Origin: Isoetes taiwanensis
Taxonomy: Eukaryota; Streptophyta; Lycopodiopsida; Isoetales; Isoetaceae
Direction: 5' to 3'
Length of the DNA stretch: 64,000 nt
Assembly: GCA_021234155.1 (NCBI GenBank)
Contig: JAJEKV010000010.1
Location: 12,544,359 to 12,608,358 of the forward strand
Position 1 is the first letter of the stretch. Each line of letters opens with the position of its first letter. Below are positions 47,955 through 58,530 of the stretch, one piece after another. Below the pieces are notes generated by a model. The model worked only from the letters and a program-made list of their open reading frames with translations, ran no database searches and was not told the DNA's origin. Made by a program: the position numbers and the translations under genes.

Positions 47955-48376
47955 GAAAAAAAAAAAAAAAAGATAAATCCAGTGTAGGACAAACTCTAAA
48001 AACCTAACAAGTATATTTCCTGGATAATTTAAGCTAGGCGGAAGGCACCTATGAAAATCTAGATTTCATCCGGAAAAATATAAAGAAACCCATAGATTTT
48101 GACCGGAAAACTTCCTGGAATTTTTTCTCCTTGTTGAAATCTAGATTTCATCCGGAAAAATATAAAGAAACCCATAGATTTTGACCGGAAAACTTCCTGG
48201 AATTTTTTCTCCTTGTCGGAAATTCTCGATTTCAACAGGTAGAATGCTAGTGTTCCTAGAAATTTGGCACACACTAGATAAATCCCCGAATAAACAATCT
48301 CAAAAACTTTCGACTTTGCGTAGGCTTGAACCCTTGCCATCAAGCCAAAAGACCAAGCCCTTGACCACTAAACCAA
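47955..48376 (-). mobile_element. Possible tRNA-derived SINE
   Basis: The minus strand from 48376 reads GGTTTAGTGGTCAAGGGCTT, and about 30 bases later GGGTTCAAGCC. These fit the internal RNA polymerase III A box and B box (GGTTCAAGCC) of tRNA-derived SINEs. The body includes the 82-base tandem repeat, and the minus strand ends in a T-run (plus-strand A-run at about 47957-47973), as in poly(T)-ended plant SINEs. Boundaries and target duplications are not established, and a decayed tRNA gene is an alternative for the head. Confidence 0.4.
48053..48238 (+). repeat. 82-bp tandem duplication, 2.2 copies
   Basis: CTAGATTTCATCCGG starts at 48059 and again at 48141. The two units are nearly identical through AAACCCATAGATTTTGACCGG and GGAATTTTTTCTCCTTG; a partial third unit begins after 48216. 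The high identity implies a recent event compared with other repeats here. Confidence 0.9.
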
Positions 48377-48886
48377 ATTATCTTTTATTTTTTTTAAAGA
48401 AACTCATTCAACTCTTAAACTTAATATCGACATGATATAATAGAAGAATTATCTTCTAATTCCAGCAAATCCTATGGGAGGATTCCAAATCAGGGAGCGG
48501 CCAACCTATTTATTATCTGTTTTGATTCTTTGTGTGGATATTTTAAGTAGACTAGGTTCAGATCCTTTCGATTTATTCATGCAGAAGCAGACAAAGTCAG
48601 GCAAAGCCAAGAGAAAACGATTCCAGAGAAGGGCCCATCTTGCCGGATGAATGCAATTGTTGGTTCTGTTAATAGGAAGACTTCATCTGGCTCTTCCCTA
48701 ACCCTGTACTCCTGATTACTAATAGATCTAACCTATTGCTTTCCCTTGGCTCAGCGCAGACAGGGCGGCTGGTTGTAATTTTGTGACAATCTCAGAGGGT
48801 CCTACCAGCTGGTGATGGATTAGACAGGGATTTCGGCCTTTGGGTTCACATAAGAACCCATCAGTTCCTGGTTTAAAACAAGAATA

Positions 48887-49116
48887 TATTGGACGTGGAC
48901 CTGTCAAGATAATGATGCAGTAACCTTCTCATGATCAAATCTTAACCCTACTGTTTAGATATTCTGTTATTCAGTTGCTATCTTTAGAAGAACCCGTTTG
49001 GGACTATAAAAGAGGACCAGTACGCATTGATCCAATGCGCCTCTTCTCTGTTGTATCGTCTTCTTGCAATACAAAGCTTGGCTTATTGTTTCCATTATCA
49101 TTGACTTGTTTCAACA
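48887..49116 (+). repeat. 5' LTR of copia element
   Basis: 230 bp, TATTGGACGTGG..TTTCAACA. A TATA box TATAAAAG is at 49005-49012, inside the context GGGACTATAAAAGAGGA, marking the likely U3/R promoter. Confidence 0.95.
49005..49012 (+). promoter_or_regulatory. LTR TATA box
   Basis: TATAAAAG, conserved in the 3' LTR at 53286-53293. Transcription would start about 25-35 bases downstream. Confidence 0.7.
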
Positions 49117-49229
49117 GGTTATGGACCCATTTGCCTAGAATCTGATCATCCGCCTAAGACGCCGCTCATCTCATCTGCTTCATCACTTCCTCCGTCAATC
49201 TCGCTCTTCCATCGAATTTCTTTTTAGCC

Positions 49230-49876
49230 ATGGATTTGCCAACACTAGAGTCCTGAATGCTGTTGACTGGCGCCTTCTTCCTCGATTTGGAGGCAAGAAT
49301 TTTCAAATGTTCAAGTGGCGCCTCTAGACGATTCTGGAGGACAAAAACTTATGGAATATTGTGAATCCCAATGTATCCTCGCCCACGGCGAGTTCTGAAA
49401 CCGTTTTGACCACTGAGGTCATTGTGAATGCTCCCATCTCCGATTTTGATGAGAAAGATCGGAAGGCTCGTATTCTGATTTGTACTCTCCTTGAAGATGC
49501 CCCTGCACGAGTTGTGAAGGAGGCAACCACTGCTCGAGAGATGTGGAAAAGGCTGATGAATCATTATGAATGTCCCAATGCCGCACATCGGTTGATGCTG
49601 CGGAAGAAGCTGTATGATCTCCATCTGCCTGACGGTGGGGATGTTGGAGAACACTCTAGCAAGATCAAAGAACTATTGGATGATCTCTGTGCTACCGGTG
49701 TAGATGTTACAGAAGATGAGAAAGTATCTCTGCTCCTCAATAATCTGCCCAAATCTTTTGAGAGCTTGATTATCAATCTTGAAGGGCGACTTTCCGATTA
49801 TACCTTCGATTCTGCCATGGATCGAATTCGTGTTGAGGCTCTCCATCAACAACACAATGGGGTTTTAACATCATAG
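49230..49876 (+). pseudogene. copia Gag region
   Basis: Capsid-like protein that packages element RNA. Reading starts at ATG 49230 (MDLPTLES), shifts frame to NAVDWRLLPRFGGKNFQMFK, meets a TAG in place of a Gln codon after FKWRL, then continues TILEDKNLWNIV and the UBN2-type Gag helix region (AREMWKRLMNHYEC, KLYDLHLPDGGDV, LLNNLPKSFE) to a stop at 49876. One frame change and one nonsense codon disable it. Confidence 0.85.
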
Positions 49877-49882
49877 GTTGTC

Positions 49883-50560
49883 ATGCTTGCAGATAACAAG
49901 AATCCTGCCAAGAAAATCTCTAAGCCTCGTTCTGACAAGAGGCGACCAACATGCTATCGATGTCAAAAGGGGGGACATCTTGCTAGGGATTGTCGTGCCC
50001 CAGCTCCAATTCCTTCAAACTCCACCGAACCTAGCTCTGATCGAACTGTATCAGAAGAACAGAGCAATATAGTTCAAGATTTTCTTTATTATGTCAATGC
50101 TGATCATGATCTTCCTGATCCTTCCTGGTATCTCGACTCTGGTGCAACAAGTCACATCTCTCCATATCGACAATTCTTTGTGACTTATAATATCTTGTCC
50201 TCTCCTCGTCCAGTACACATGGGAGATCATAGCAAGTGTTATGCAATTGCTCAAGGCACTGTTTCTGTTCCACTTTCAAATGGCAATGTCAAAATGGTTC
50301 GACATGTATTACATGTCCCAGATTTGCAAAAGAATCTTATCTCTGTGAGCAAGCTGACTGATGCAGGCCTCCGTGTTGCTTTTAATGCCAACGTCTGTGA
50401 AGTTCTTAATTCTTATGACAAAGTTCTACTTTTCTTTATCGCATTGCAGATGGTACTCTACCTGCATAATATGCACATCTTGCTGTTTCGCCACCCACTC
50501 CTCAGAATCTTTGGCATTACTGTCTTGGCCATATTTCTCCACGTCGCCTTCATCATATGA
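49883..50560 (+). pseudogene. copia zinc knuckle and aspartic protease region
   Basis: A CCHC knuckle CYRCQKGGHLARDC near the start, then the protease active site WYLDSGATSHIS (DSG) and the typical HVPDLQKNLISVSKLTDAG block preceding the integrase. After about 50450 the frame is lost; the GAG-pre-integrase segment continues in another frame. It is separated from Gag by a stop and a one-frame change. Confidence 0.88.
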
Positions 50561-52017
50561 TCACTCACCATCATCTTCGCCAGCCTGCCACTGTCTTTAC
50601 TCCATGTAATGCTTGCATGCAAGGCAAGACTACTAGAGCTCATTTCTCATCATCCTCTTCCACTTCCCATCATCGTCTGGAGCTTCTTCATCTTGATGTC
50701 TGTGGCCCAATCAGTCCTCCTTCTGCCAGCAAAGCACGTTACTTCTTCCTCATATTGGATGACTTTAGCAGAAAGACCTTTGTTTATTTTTTTCAGGCAA
50801 AAAGTCAAGCATATGAATTCTTTCTTATTTTTCATCGGGAAATTGAGCGTGCAACACAAGATCACAGTATTACTATTCGAACTGATGGTGGCGGAGAATT
50901 TTGTTCCAATATGTTCAATTCCTTTTGTGCCTCCCATGGTATCCAGCACCAGCCATCTGCTCCTTCCACTCCAGAACAAAATGGTCGTGCTGAGCGTGCC
51001 AATCGCACCATCATTGAGATGGCTCGCACCTTGCTTCTTGCCATGCACGTTCCAGCCACTTATTGGGCCGAAGCAGTGGATACTGCTGTTTATCTCAGCA
51101 ATCGCACACCTCACAGTGCTCTTGCAGGTCGTCTACCTGAAGAAGTCTGGACCGGCAAATCTGTTGCTTTCTCTCATCTTCGAGTCTTTGGATGTCGTGC
51201 CTTTGCTCATATTCCCCATAGTCACAGATCCAAATTTGCTGCCACTGTCAAAGAATGTATGTTCTTGGGATACTGCACTAACCGCAAGGCTTATCGTTTA
51301 TTGGATCTTGCTACCAAAACTCTGGTTATCAGTACCCATGTTCGTTTTAATGAGTTTGAGTCCTGCCATATTTCCCCTGATAATCCTTGTTCTTTCACTC
51401 TGGTTGAAGACCCGCTTCCTTCTCTATCCGATTCTGCTCCTGTTCTGCCCCCATCTATACCTTCTTCACCACCTTCTGCACTCCCACCAGATACTTCATC
51501 TGAGCCTTCTAGTCCGCCTCCTCCACCCCTTCCTTCCCTGCCTCCTTCTGATCGTCCTCAACGACTTCGCCGTCCTCCTATTTGGCACAAAGACTATAGT
51601 CTTACCCTCTCTGAGCTTCCTCATGAACCGTCTTCATACTCTGCTTCCACCAACAGTCCTCATCAAGCACAATGGATTGTTGCTATGACAGAAGAAATTC
51701 AATCTATTCATCAAGCTCATACTTGGAGCCTCATTCCTCGCCCTGCAGATTGTCATGTTGTTGGGTCTAGATGGGTTTACAAATTGAAATTCAAGCCTGA
51801 TGGGTCCCTTCATCGTTTCAAGGCACGATTGGTAGCCCGTGGATTCTCTCAAATTGCCGGTGTTGATTATGATGAGACCTACGCTCCAGTTGCCAAAATG
51901 GCCTCCATTCGCACTGTACTAGCATTTGCCACTCTCCACCATTATTTCATTCATCAAATGGATGTAAATAATGCCTTTCTCAATGGTGTTCTCAAAGAGG
52001 AAGTCTTCATGGAATAG
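50557..52017 (+). pseudogene. copia integrase and N-terminal reverse transcriptase
   Basis: An open stretch of 486 codons with the end of the integrase zinc finger (CNACMQGK), the integrase core (LHLDVCGPI.., RTDGGGEFCSNMF, STPEQNGRAERANRTIIEMA; the D-D-E residues are visible), then a Ser/Pro-rich spacer, and RT_2 motifs WVYKLKFKPDGS, RFKARLVARGFSQ, YDETYAPVAKM and HQMDVNNAFLNG. It ends at a TAG in place of the usual ME-Q-P-x-GF junction. This is the best-preserved part of the element. Confidence 0.9.
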
Positions 52018-53147
52018 CTGAAGGTTTTGTCCAAGGTTCTGCTGCTGACACAGTTTGTGGTCTCAAACAGGCTTCTCGAACTTGGTATGAACGTCTACAC
52101 TCCACTCTTCTTGAGTTACAATTTACTCAAAGCACTTCTGATCCAAGCCTTTATTTCTGTCATCACTCTGTCTAATTATCCTCTTGTGTTATGTTGATGA
52201 TCTCCTTATAGTAGCTGCTGATGAATCCAAGCTTCTTGCTCTCAAACAACAGTTGCAACAAGTCTTTCATATGAAAGATCTCGGCCATATCCACCATTTT
52301 CTTGGTCTTCAAGTTGATTATGATCAGCAGAAAGGGTCTCTACACCTTCACCAATCTAAATATCTCAAGGATCTGCTTCTTACCTCTTGTAATCCTGTTC
52401 ATACTCCATTAGATCCTGGCCTCTGCTTGTTACCTGATGACGAACCTGTTACTTCTTCTCTTCAATTTTACAAAGATCATTATCGTCAATTCCTTGGGAC
52501 TATCAATTTTGTTGCCACATCCACACGCCCAGATCTTTCCTTTCCCCTTTGTAAGCAGAGTCAATCCACTACTGATCCCCGCCTTACTCATTGTATCCCT
52601 TAAACATCTGATCCGCTATATTGCAGGTGCTCATTCACATGGTATCCACTATCAAGCTAGTGGGGGTAAAGAAATTGTTGCCTACTGTGATTCAGACTGT
52701 GCAGGCAGTATTCATGACCGCAAGTCCACTTCTGGTTACCTTTTTATGCTTGCTGGTGGTGCCATTTCCTGGAGTAGTTCCAAGTAAAGGTGTGTGGTCC
52801 AATCCACTACTGAAGCAGAATATTGTGCTATTGCTCATGCCCTTAACGAGGCCATTTGTATTCAGCGCTTGGCTATGGAACTTCACATTCTTTCTGCTCC
52901 TGGCCTTCTACTTTATGTTGATAATCAGGGAGCTATTGCCATTTCCCATAATCCCGTTCTGCACAAACGTATGAAACATGTTGACATCAAATTCCACTTT
53001 GTTCGTGATATTGTTCAGCAAGGCCTCATCACTCTCTCTTACTGTCCTACATCTCACATGGCTGCCGACATGCTGACCAAAGCTCTCCCTCGACCCAAAT
53101 TGGCTCAGATTCTCCAGTTCATTGGTTTAACTTCTGCTCCGATTTGA
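52018..53147 (+). pseudogene. copia C-terminal reverse transcriptase and RNase H, broken
   Basis: Pieces in changing frames: GLKQASRTWYERL (about 52060), CYVDDLLIVAAD (52187, catalytic YVDD intact), HFLGLQVDY, then LIRYIAGAHSHGIHYQASGG and YCDSDCAGSIHDRKSTSGYL (RNase H), and after another shift STTEAEYCAIAHALNEAIC.. to ADMLTKALPRPK, ending at 53147 just before the polypurine tract. Confidence 0.88.
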
Positions 53148-53170
53148 TTCACCCTTATCTTGAGTGGGGG

Positions 53171-53397
53171 TATTGGATGTGGACCTGTCAAGATAATGAT
53201 GCAGTAACCTTCTCATGATCAAATCTTAACCCTACTGTTTAGATATTCTGCTATTCAGTTGCTATTAGAAGAACCCGTTTGGGACTATAAAAGAGGATCA
53301 GTACGCACTGATCCAGTGCGCCGCTTCTCTGTTGTATCGTCTTCTTGCAATACAAAGCTTGGCTTATTGTTTCCATTATCATTCACTTGTTTCAACA
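53171..53397 (+). repeat. 3' LTR of copia element
   Basis: 227 bp, about 95% identical to the 5' LTR. Differences include a 3-base deletion after CAGTTGCTAT and several transitions. The TATA box is preserved at 53286-53293. Confidence 0.95.
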
Positions 53398-53402
53398 GAA
53401 TA

Positions 53403-56400
53403 ATGAATCAAGATCTGCAAGCCCTGCTGTTGTTTATTTTCCTGATGCCACAGCTCATAACTACCCCTGTTCTTCTATATCTGGTATCAAATGGAGTACC
53501 CTTCCTTTAAAAAAAACATCAGACATTTTCTTACCTCTAAATCGCTTCCTTGAAACACTTCCTATCTCTCTCTCTTTCAATCCCAAAATCTCTCTCTTCC
53601 TTCCTCTCCGTTTTTTTTCCTTTCCCTAATTCTAACCTCCTTCAATTATTTCATTGCCATATCACCTCTTATGCCACGTCATCTCCTTATTTATTTAATA
53701 TAGCTTAGAACAAATACCACAATAAAATTCACATCACAACCAGAAAGAGAACAACATGGAAGTTGGATCGTTCCCCTTTTTGTCCACATTTTTGGTAGTC
53801 GGCATACATTTTTGGGTTGCGTAGGGCAATCCTTGAGGAATGTGGGGATTGATAGATAGAGGGCCACGATTTAAGAATATTGTGGCATATTCTTTATCTA
53901 CGGTTGTCTACTTTTGGGATCTGAGGGACACCTATGGTGTGGATTTTATGAGAGTTTGGAAAGGTGGGGATGCGATCTTCGCTTCCTGGCGCTGCCTACA
54001 AGCATTTGTCGCCATAGTTTGTGGTCGAGACCACGGCAACAAGATTCGTCAGTGCCAGATGGTGAAGATCTTTGCTCTGAAGAAAAGTTTGTGGCGATCC
54101 TTTAGTGCCTGTATAAGCGGCAACGGCAGGCATTCGCTAAAAAATCAATCGTCACTTGTTGCATCTATGGCCAGACAAGATAGTTGAAGGGAGCGATGTC
54201 GGTCATAATCTGTAAGGTCCTTTGACCAATGCTTTTAAATTCTTTTGTTTTTTGTGCACGGGACAAGCCCATCGTTCGCATCCCGTCCCACCTTGAAGTT
54301 GCTCAACAATAACCTCATGTTTCATTCTTTTTGCTTCCTCTTCTTCATCTTCTTTTGCAGAAGCCTTTTGATTTGTAAGGAATACAGAGTTTTATTGTCC
54401 TCTACCAGCTCCTCCTCCTCCTCCCCCATTCCCGCCAGCCCCTCTTTGCATAAAAATTAAGTCATTTTTGTGCAAATTATATTTCAGAGTTCATTACCAA
54501 TGTATTTTCATTATCTTAGCAGAATGTCCACCTATTGTGGCCCCTCAACCCCTCTTCCGCAGGCTCGTAATGTAATTTTGGTTAGCCGCAAATAGGTTTG
54601 TGCTTTTGGGTTTGTCTTATGTTAACCATTTTACTGCTCGGATTATTAATTGCAGTTGTAAGAGTGTTTTAATCATGTTATGTTCTTTGGTTTTGCAACA
54701 AGGAAATCACATTTTGAAGTATATTCGTAATGTCAGATGGAATTTGCTAACATAGTGCTAGATTTTGGCCAGACATCATGTGCTCTTTATCTAAGGTGTG
54801 AAATTAATTAGAAATTGTTATTGAGCTCTTTCTAAGAGGCAGGCCCTGTTTTGCTTATTCCCATATTTGACGAAAACAACGCTTTCATCGACCTTATGCA
54901 GGAAATAAAAGTTAAATGTAATGGAAAAATGCATCTTTTTGGCAGAAATGCTTCTTGCAACATCTTTGGCTGTGTGGACTTTTCTAGAAGTTATATAGAT
55001 ATGACTTACAATGAATTTATCAATGGCCAGCATAAGATATGATTTACTTCATCTAGATCACCTCTACTTTTGAGTTAGGAAGTTGCAGAAGAACTATCGC
55101 TTACATGTTGTACTATGCCATGTTGACGTGGTTGTGTCTAATTTAAGACCAATCCAGCTATAGTATGCACATTGTGCATATAACAAACTAAGTTATGTTG
55201 TGCTAGGAATATATATTTGAAGACTGGACTGTACTTTCATGTAACATTTGTTTTCCTCCACCACTCCAGGAAGACGTAATCAAAATCATTGCATGAGGTG
55301 ACAAGAACAGCATTGCTTCATAACTGTAGTCTACTCTCTGGGGGAATGAGGAATTGGCACATTATCCATGAATTGGAGAACGCAAGGTAAATCCAAGACG
55401 TTAAGCAATAGTAAAAAAAAAAGGCATCTGAAAGGGGACTCTGTTGGCACTTTTTCTATTATCTAAGTAATGGTTCACTTAATTCCTTTCCACAGGTGAA
55501 ACGGTTATATGATGCATTTCATGAGCCATTTCGACGAACAAGCAAGCAGCTCCGACTTAGCAATGTTGGAATCATCTCATCTATTGATAAGCAAAAGGAA
55601 GGAGATATGGGTAAAGCGTTGCATAAGAAAGAAAACCCTGGGAAAAAGCATGAAGTATCCATATGGGACGCATTAAATTAGGCATATGCAAAGATTTCAA
55701 ACTCCGATGGTGCAAAGATCTCAAACTCTGACGGTGCAGTTGGAAATCGACAAGATGGAGAGAGAACGAATCTCTCTTTTGCAAATAAGAATACCCTTGA
55801 TAATGGAGAGAACATATCTCTTTCTTCTGCACATAAGTCTCTTGTGGCACATAATCCTTGGCAATAGAATGCCTGATCCACTTCCCATTCACCATTTGTG
55901 TAAGCTTCCGTTATCAAATTTACTTGTAAAATTGCCCCACTATGTTTTGATTTCTAGATTTTCATATTTAAATCTATACAAGTAATTTTTGAAGATGCCT
56001 ATATACTTGATATGCTTCCAGAGAAAATAGCTCTTGTATGCTTAGGGAGTCCAGTGAGACTTTTACGTATTATTGAACAAAGATAAGCTACATCAAAGCA
56101 TAGCTTCTACAATATAACATTTTGGCATCAACTCATATCATTATATGGATGCTATGAAATAGAATTCATGTAATCATCATTTTCCATTTAATCCATCTTT
56201 TTTAATAATGACTTCAAATCTGTTTCAAACAATTAGGACACAAAGACTTCAACATCTATTGCAAGGGTGATAATTAGGGCACAAAGATTGAACACGTCAA
56301 TTTTTGTGCCTAAGCCTTCAAATTTAGCACAACGTGTCAAATGTAAAATGGCATCATACCAAGGCACTTGAAATTGAGCAAGTATATGTTATGTTCTATG

Positions 56401-56850
56401 TATTTAGAAATGAACTTCCATAAATAGATGTCAAAGTATATTTGTCTTTACACAATATATATTGCCATGAAGTGCCTCTTTAGCTTTCTATAAAGAATCA
56501 CGTTATAACTGTGAATCCTATATAGTAAAGTTTTGAGTCTTATAAGGAAAGCTTGAGAAGTGTCATAATAGATGCATTCCCATGCACTAGACTCTAAGAT
56601 TATCACAATTCTAGAGCATTGTACTTATTAAAGCTTTGGCCTTTGAGATGTTCTTAACTTAAATCCACCATCTTATTAGTACTCGGCAAAAAGCACATCA
56701 ACGCGAGGCACTTTTTCCAATTATAGATAATCTACATCTGTCATTATAAAATGCCCTCCTTCTTAATAGAGGGCATTAGATCATTCATTTCCAAAATTCA
56801 TCTACAAGCACATGTAATCCAAATCTTCACAAATATTATAGCAACAAATA
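53403..56850. other. Intergenic; some exon-like segments, none identified
   Basis: The plus ORF 53840-54187 (115 codons) has protein-like composition but no family I know. A plus segment 55496-55681 follows a strong acceptor (CTTTCCACAG|GTGAAACGG) and encodes about 60 mostly basic, polar residues (VKRLYDAFHEPFRRTSKQL) to a TAG; it could be a last exon of an unidentified gene whose other exons I did not find (54851-55042 is one candidate). Two tandem copies of AAAGAT(T/C)TCAAACTC(C/T)GA(T/C)GGTGCA sit at about 55690-55737. Confidence 0.3.
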
Positions 56851-57234
56851 TTAAAGTTGTTCCTCTAAAGTAGTTGGCTTGACTATCTCTGACAACAAAG
56901 CAATCAGATCTTCTGATAGGTCACCAATGTCAAGTTTTGAATAATCGCATAGAGCAAAATTCTCATCTGACTTTTCTATATCGTTTGTGATACTAGAAAC
57001 ACAAGGCTGCGGAACAAGATGCATTTTCTTTTTACTTTCCATATTTAACCCTGTTAATTGTTGCACTACAGCCTTGAAGTTCTCCTTACTAGTTTGTACC
57101 TTCTGTGGATATATACGTCTAATCAACCCTGGAATTTCATGCTGCGAATTCTGCCATGGCACTCTAATTGTTCTCTTTTTTCTTATGGATGAGTGCAATT
57201 TAGGCTTTGGAGACCAATCTTGCTTGCTTGTCAT
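56851..57234 (-). CDS. VQ-motif-containing protein (small, intronless)
   Basis: 127 residues from ATG at 57234 to a stop at 56851. The defining VQ motif FKAVVQQLTG occupies residues 53-62 (F-x3-V-Q-x-L-T-G all present), preceded by a basic N-terminal half with KKRTIRVPWQ and followed by an acidic C-terminal half. VQ proteins are plant-specific nuclear cofactors that bind WRKY transcription factors through this motif and modulate defence and development. Most are small and intronless, as here. The size is normal for the family, the frame is uninterrupted, and charged termini are typical. It has no close gene neighbours. No expression signal was examined beyond the ORF, so activity is inferred from motif conservation. 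Confidence 0.85.
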   Translation of the reverse strand: MTSKQDWSPKPKLHSSIRKKRTIRVPWQNSQHEIPGLIRRIYPQKVQTSKENFKAVVQQLTGLNMESKKKMHLVPQPCVSSITNDIEKSDENFALCDYSKLDIGDLSEDLIALLSEIVKPTTLEEQL

Positions 57235-58198
57235 GTAAGCGCAATATTAGAAGAAGAAAAAGCAATTTTTATGTCATACCACATTAGCAACAAGACGAAC
57301 ATATATATATGTATCTGATTAGATTATACCGTTTCAAAGTATCGAAAAGTGAAGACAATTTCAAATCAAATATAAAAATAGTTTGGAAACATTAGTGAAG
57401 GTGGTAGGGCAATTTCAAAGCAAGATCAAAATTACTGTATCAAATTTGTTTTTTGTATGATAAAGTTGCATCGTCAAATTAAATTTATTATATAGGGCCA
57501 TGAATATCAAAGACCGTGAAAGGGCTATAAAAGGGTATCGTGTAGCCAAAGAAATCAAATAAGGACCATTCCAATAAAAAAAACTAAATTGTGATTTTAT
57601 ATTTGTAGACAATGATAAACATTGAGTAAGCACACCAAACTTCTATTAAATTACCAAATAAAAAACAACAACATACAAATGCACATTACTAAAACTCCAG
57701 TGGATAAATTGATCCAACCAAGTAAAACCACCTAACGATGCATATGACTATTGAAGATAACCAATTCTTTCTCGCGAAGAACAGTAATAAGCCTTGACAA
57801 ATTTAGTTCGTGCATTAAAAGGAACCTGCTTATATAGGAACCATCACACTCTTAAATAAACGTAGATTCCTCCTCTTCTAAATGAACAAGAGCAACCACC
57901 CGATAGCAAGCTGAGGGATACACAGTAAGAAAGATTTCTTGGCTTGTGAGAGAGACTCCAAAAAAGGGCTATCAACCAAGACTACCCCACCCTAAGATGC
58001 TTATACAACAAGAAACAATACTTAGTCGTCACCAAGCCATTTACAAGATGAAGGGATCACCATGAAGAAGTAGTTTGTACATTGATAAGCAATGAGTTTG
58101 TTATTGGCCAATTTTTCTCGTAGTAGATTCTTTCTCTCTCCCCATATCTCTCTACATCACTTCAATGCTTCATATATATTACTTAATATGCTTATTAT

Positions 58199-58258
58199 TA
58201 TCAAGGTTTTTCTTCCTCAAAAAGCCCTTCGGGGCGGGGTTTTTAATCATGTCAGGAA
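58199..58258 (+). repeat. LTR-fragment-like motif, copy 3
   Basis: ATCAAGGTTTTTCTTCCTCA, then GCCCTTCGGGGCGGGGTTTT and AATCATGTCAGGAATA. It aligns with 9858-9916 and 11078-11135. Confidence 0.4.
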
Positions 58259-58433
58259 TAGACTTAGTGGTTCCATAGACTAAACGAGATGCACCCTGGA
58301 CTACCACAGTCAGATCTGTCGATCCTACGGCCCAGACAGTATGTTGGAGCCTCTGGGAACCTCTCGTTTCGCTTATGGTCATTTATGATTGTAGGCGCCT
58401 ATGATTTTGGAATATAAAATACGAATTCGCCTA

Positions 58434-58530
58434 AGGTTTTGAGGGAATATATTTGCTTATGAAATACAAGGGCTTGAACCTCTACCAAAATAACTCAATG
58501 TCTTAATAAGACTACTTTAACCAACATACC
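58434..58530 (-). mobile_element. tRNA-like SINE head
   Basis: The minus strand reads TTGGTTAAAGTAGTCTTATT, and about 30 bases later GAGGTTCAAGCCC. GGTTCAAGCC is a B box identical to that at 48323-48332, at nearly the same distance from an A-box-like sequence. It does not fold into a full tRNA cloverleaf by eye, so it is a SINE head or tRNA relic. Confidence 0.35.

Larger units (their letters stand above)
47137..48886. other. Intergenic with SINE-like sequence and an 82-bp tandem repeat
   Basis: No gene. 47500-47790 is somewhat GC-richer and anonymous. The SINE-like part and tandem repeat are listed separately. The last 300 bases form the left flank of the copia element. Confidence 0.4.
48887..53397 (+). 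mobile_element. Ty1/copia LTR retrotransposon, structurally complete, coding-dead
   Basis: A 4.5-kb element with LTRs 48887-49116 and 53171-53397, flanked by the 5-base target duplication GAATA (48882-48886 and 53398-53402). LTR ends are TATTG..CAACA. Domain order is Gag, zinc knuckle, protease, integrase, reverse transcriptase and RNase H, the copia order (integrase before RT). The polypurine tract TGAGTGGGGG lies just before the 3' LTR. Frameshifts and stops occur at several points, so it cannot move by itself. The LTRs differ by roughly 9 substitutions plus a 3-base gap, so it is neither very recent nor ancient. The start of the internal region does not match the usual initiator-tRNA primer site. 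Confidence 0.95.

Noticed and set aside
50609-51688. 359-codon plus ORF
   Set aside because: Out-of-frame shadow of the copia integrase/RT frame; Leu/Ser-rich with no domain.
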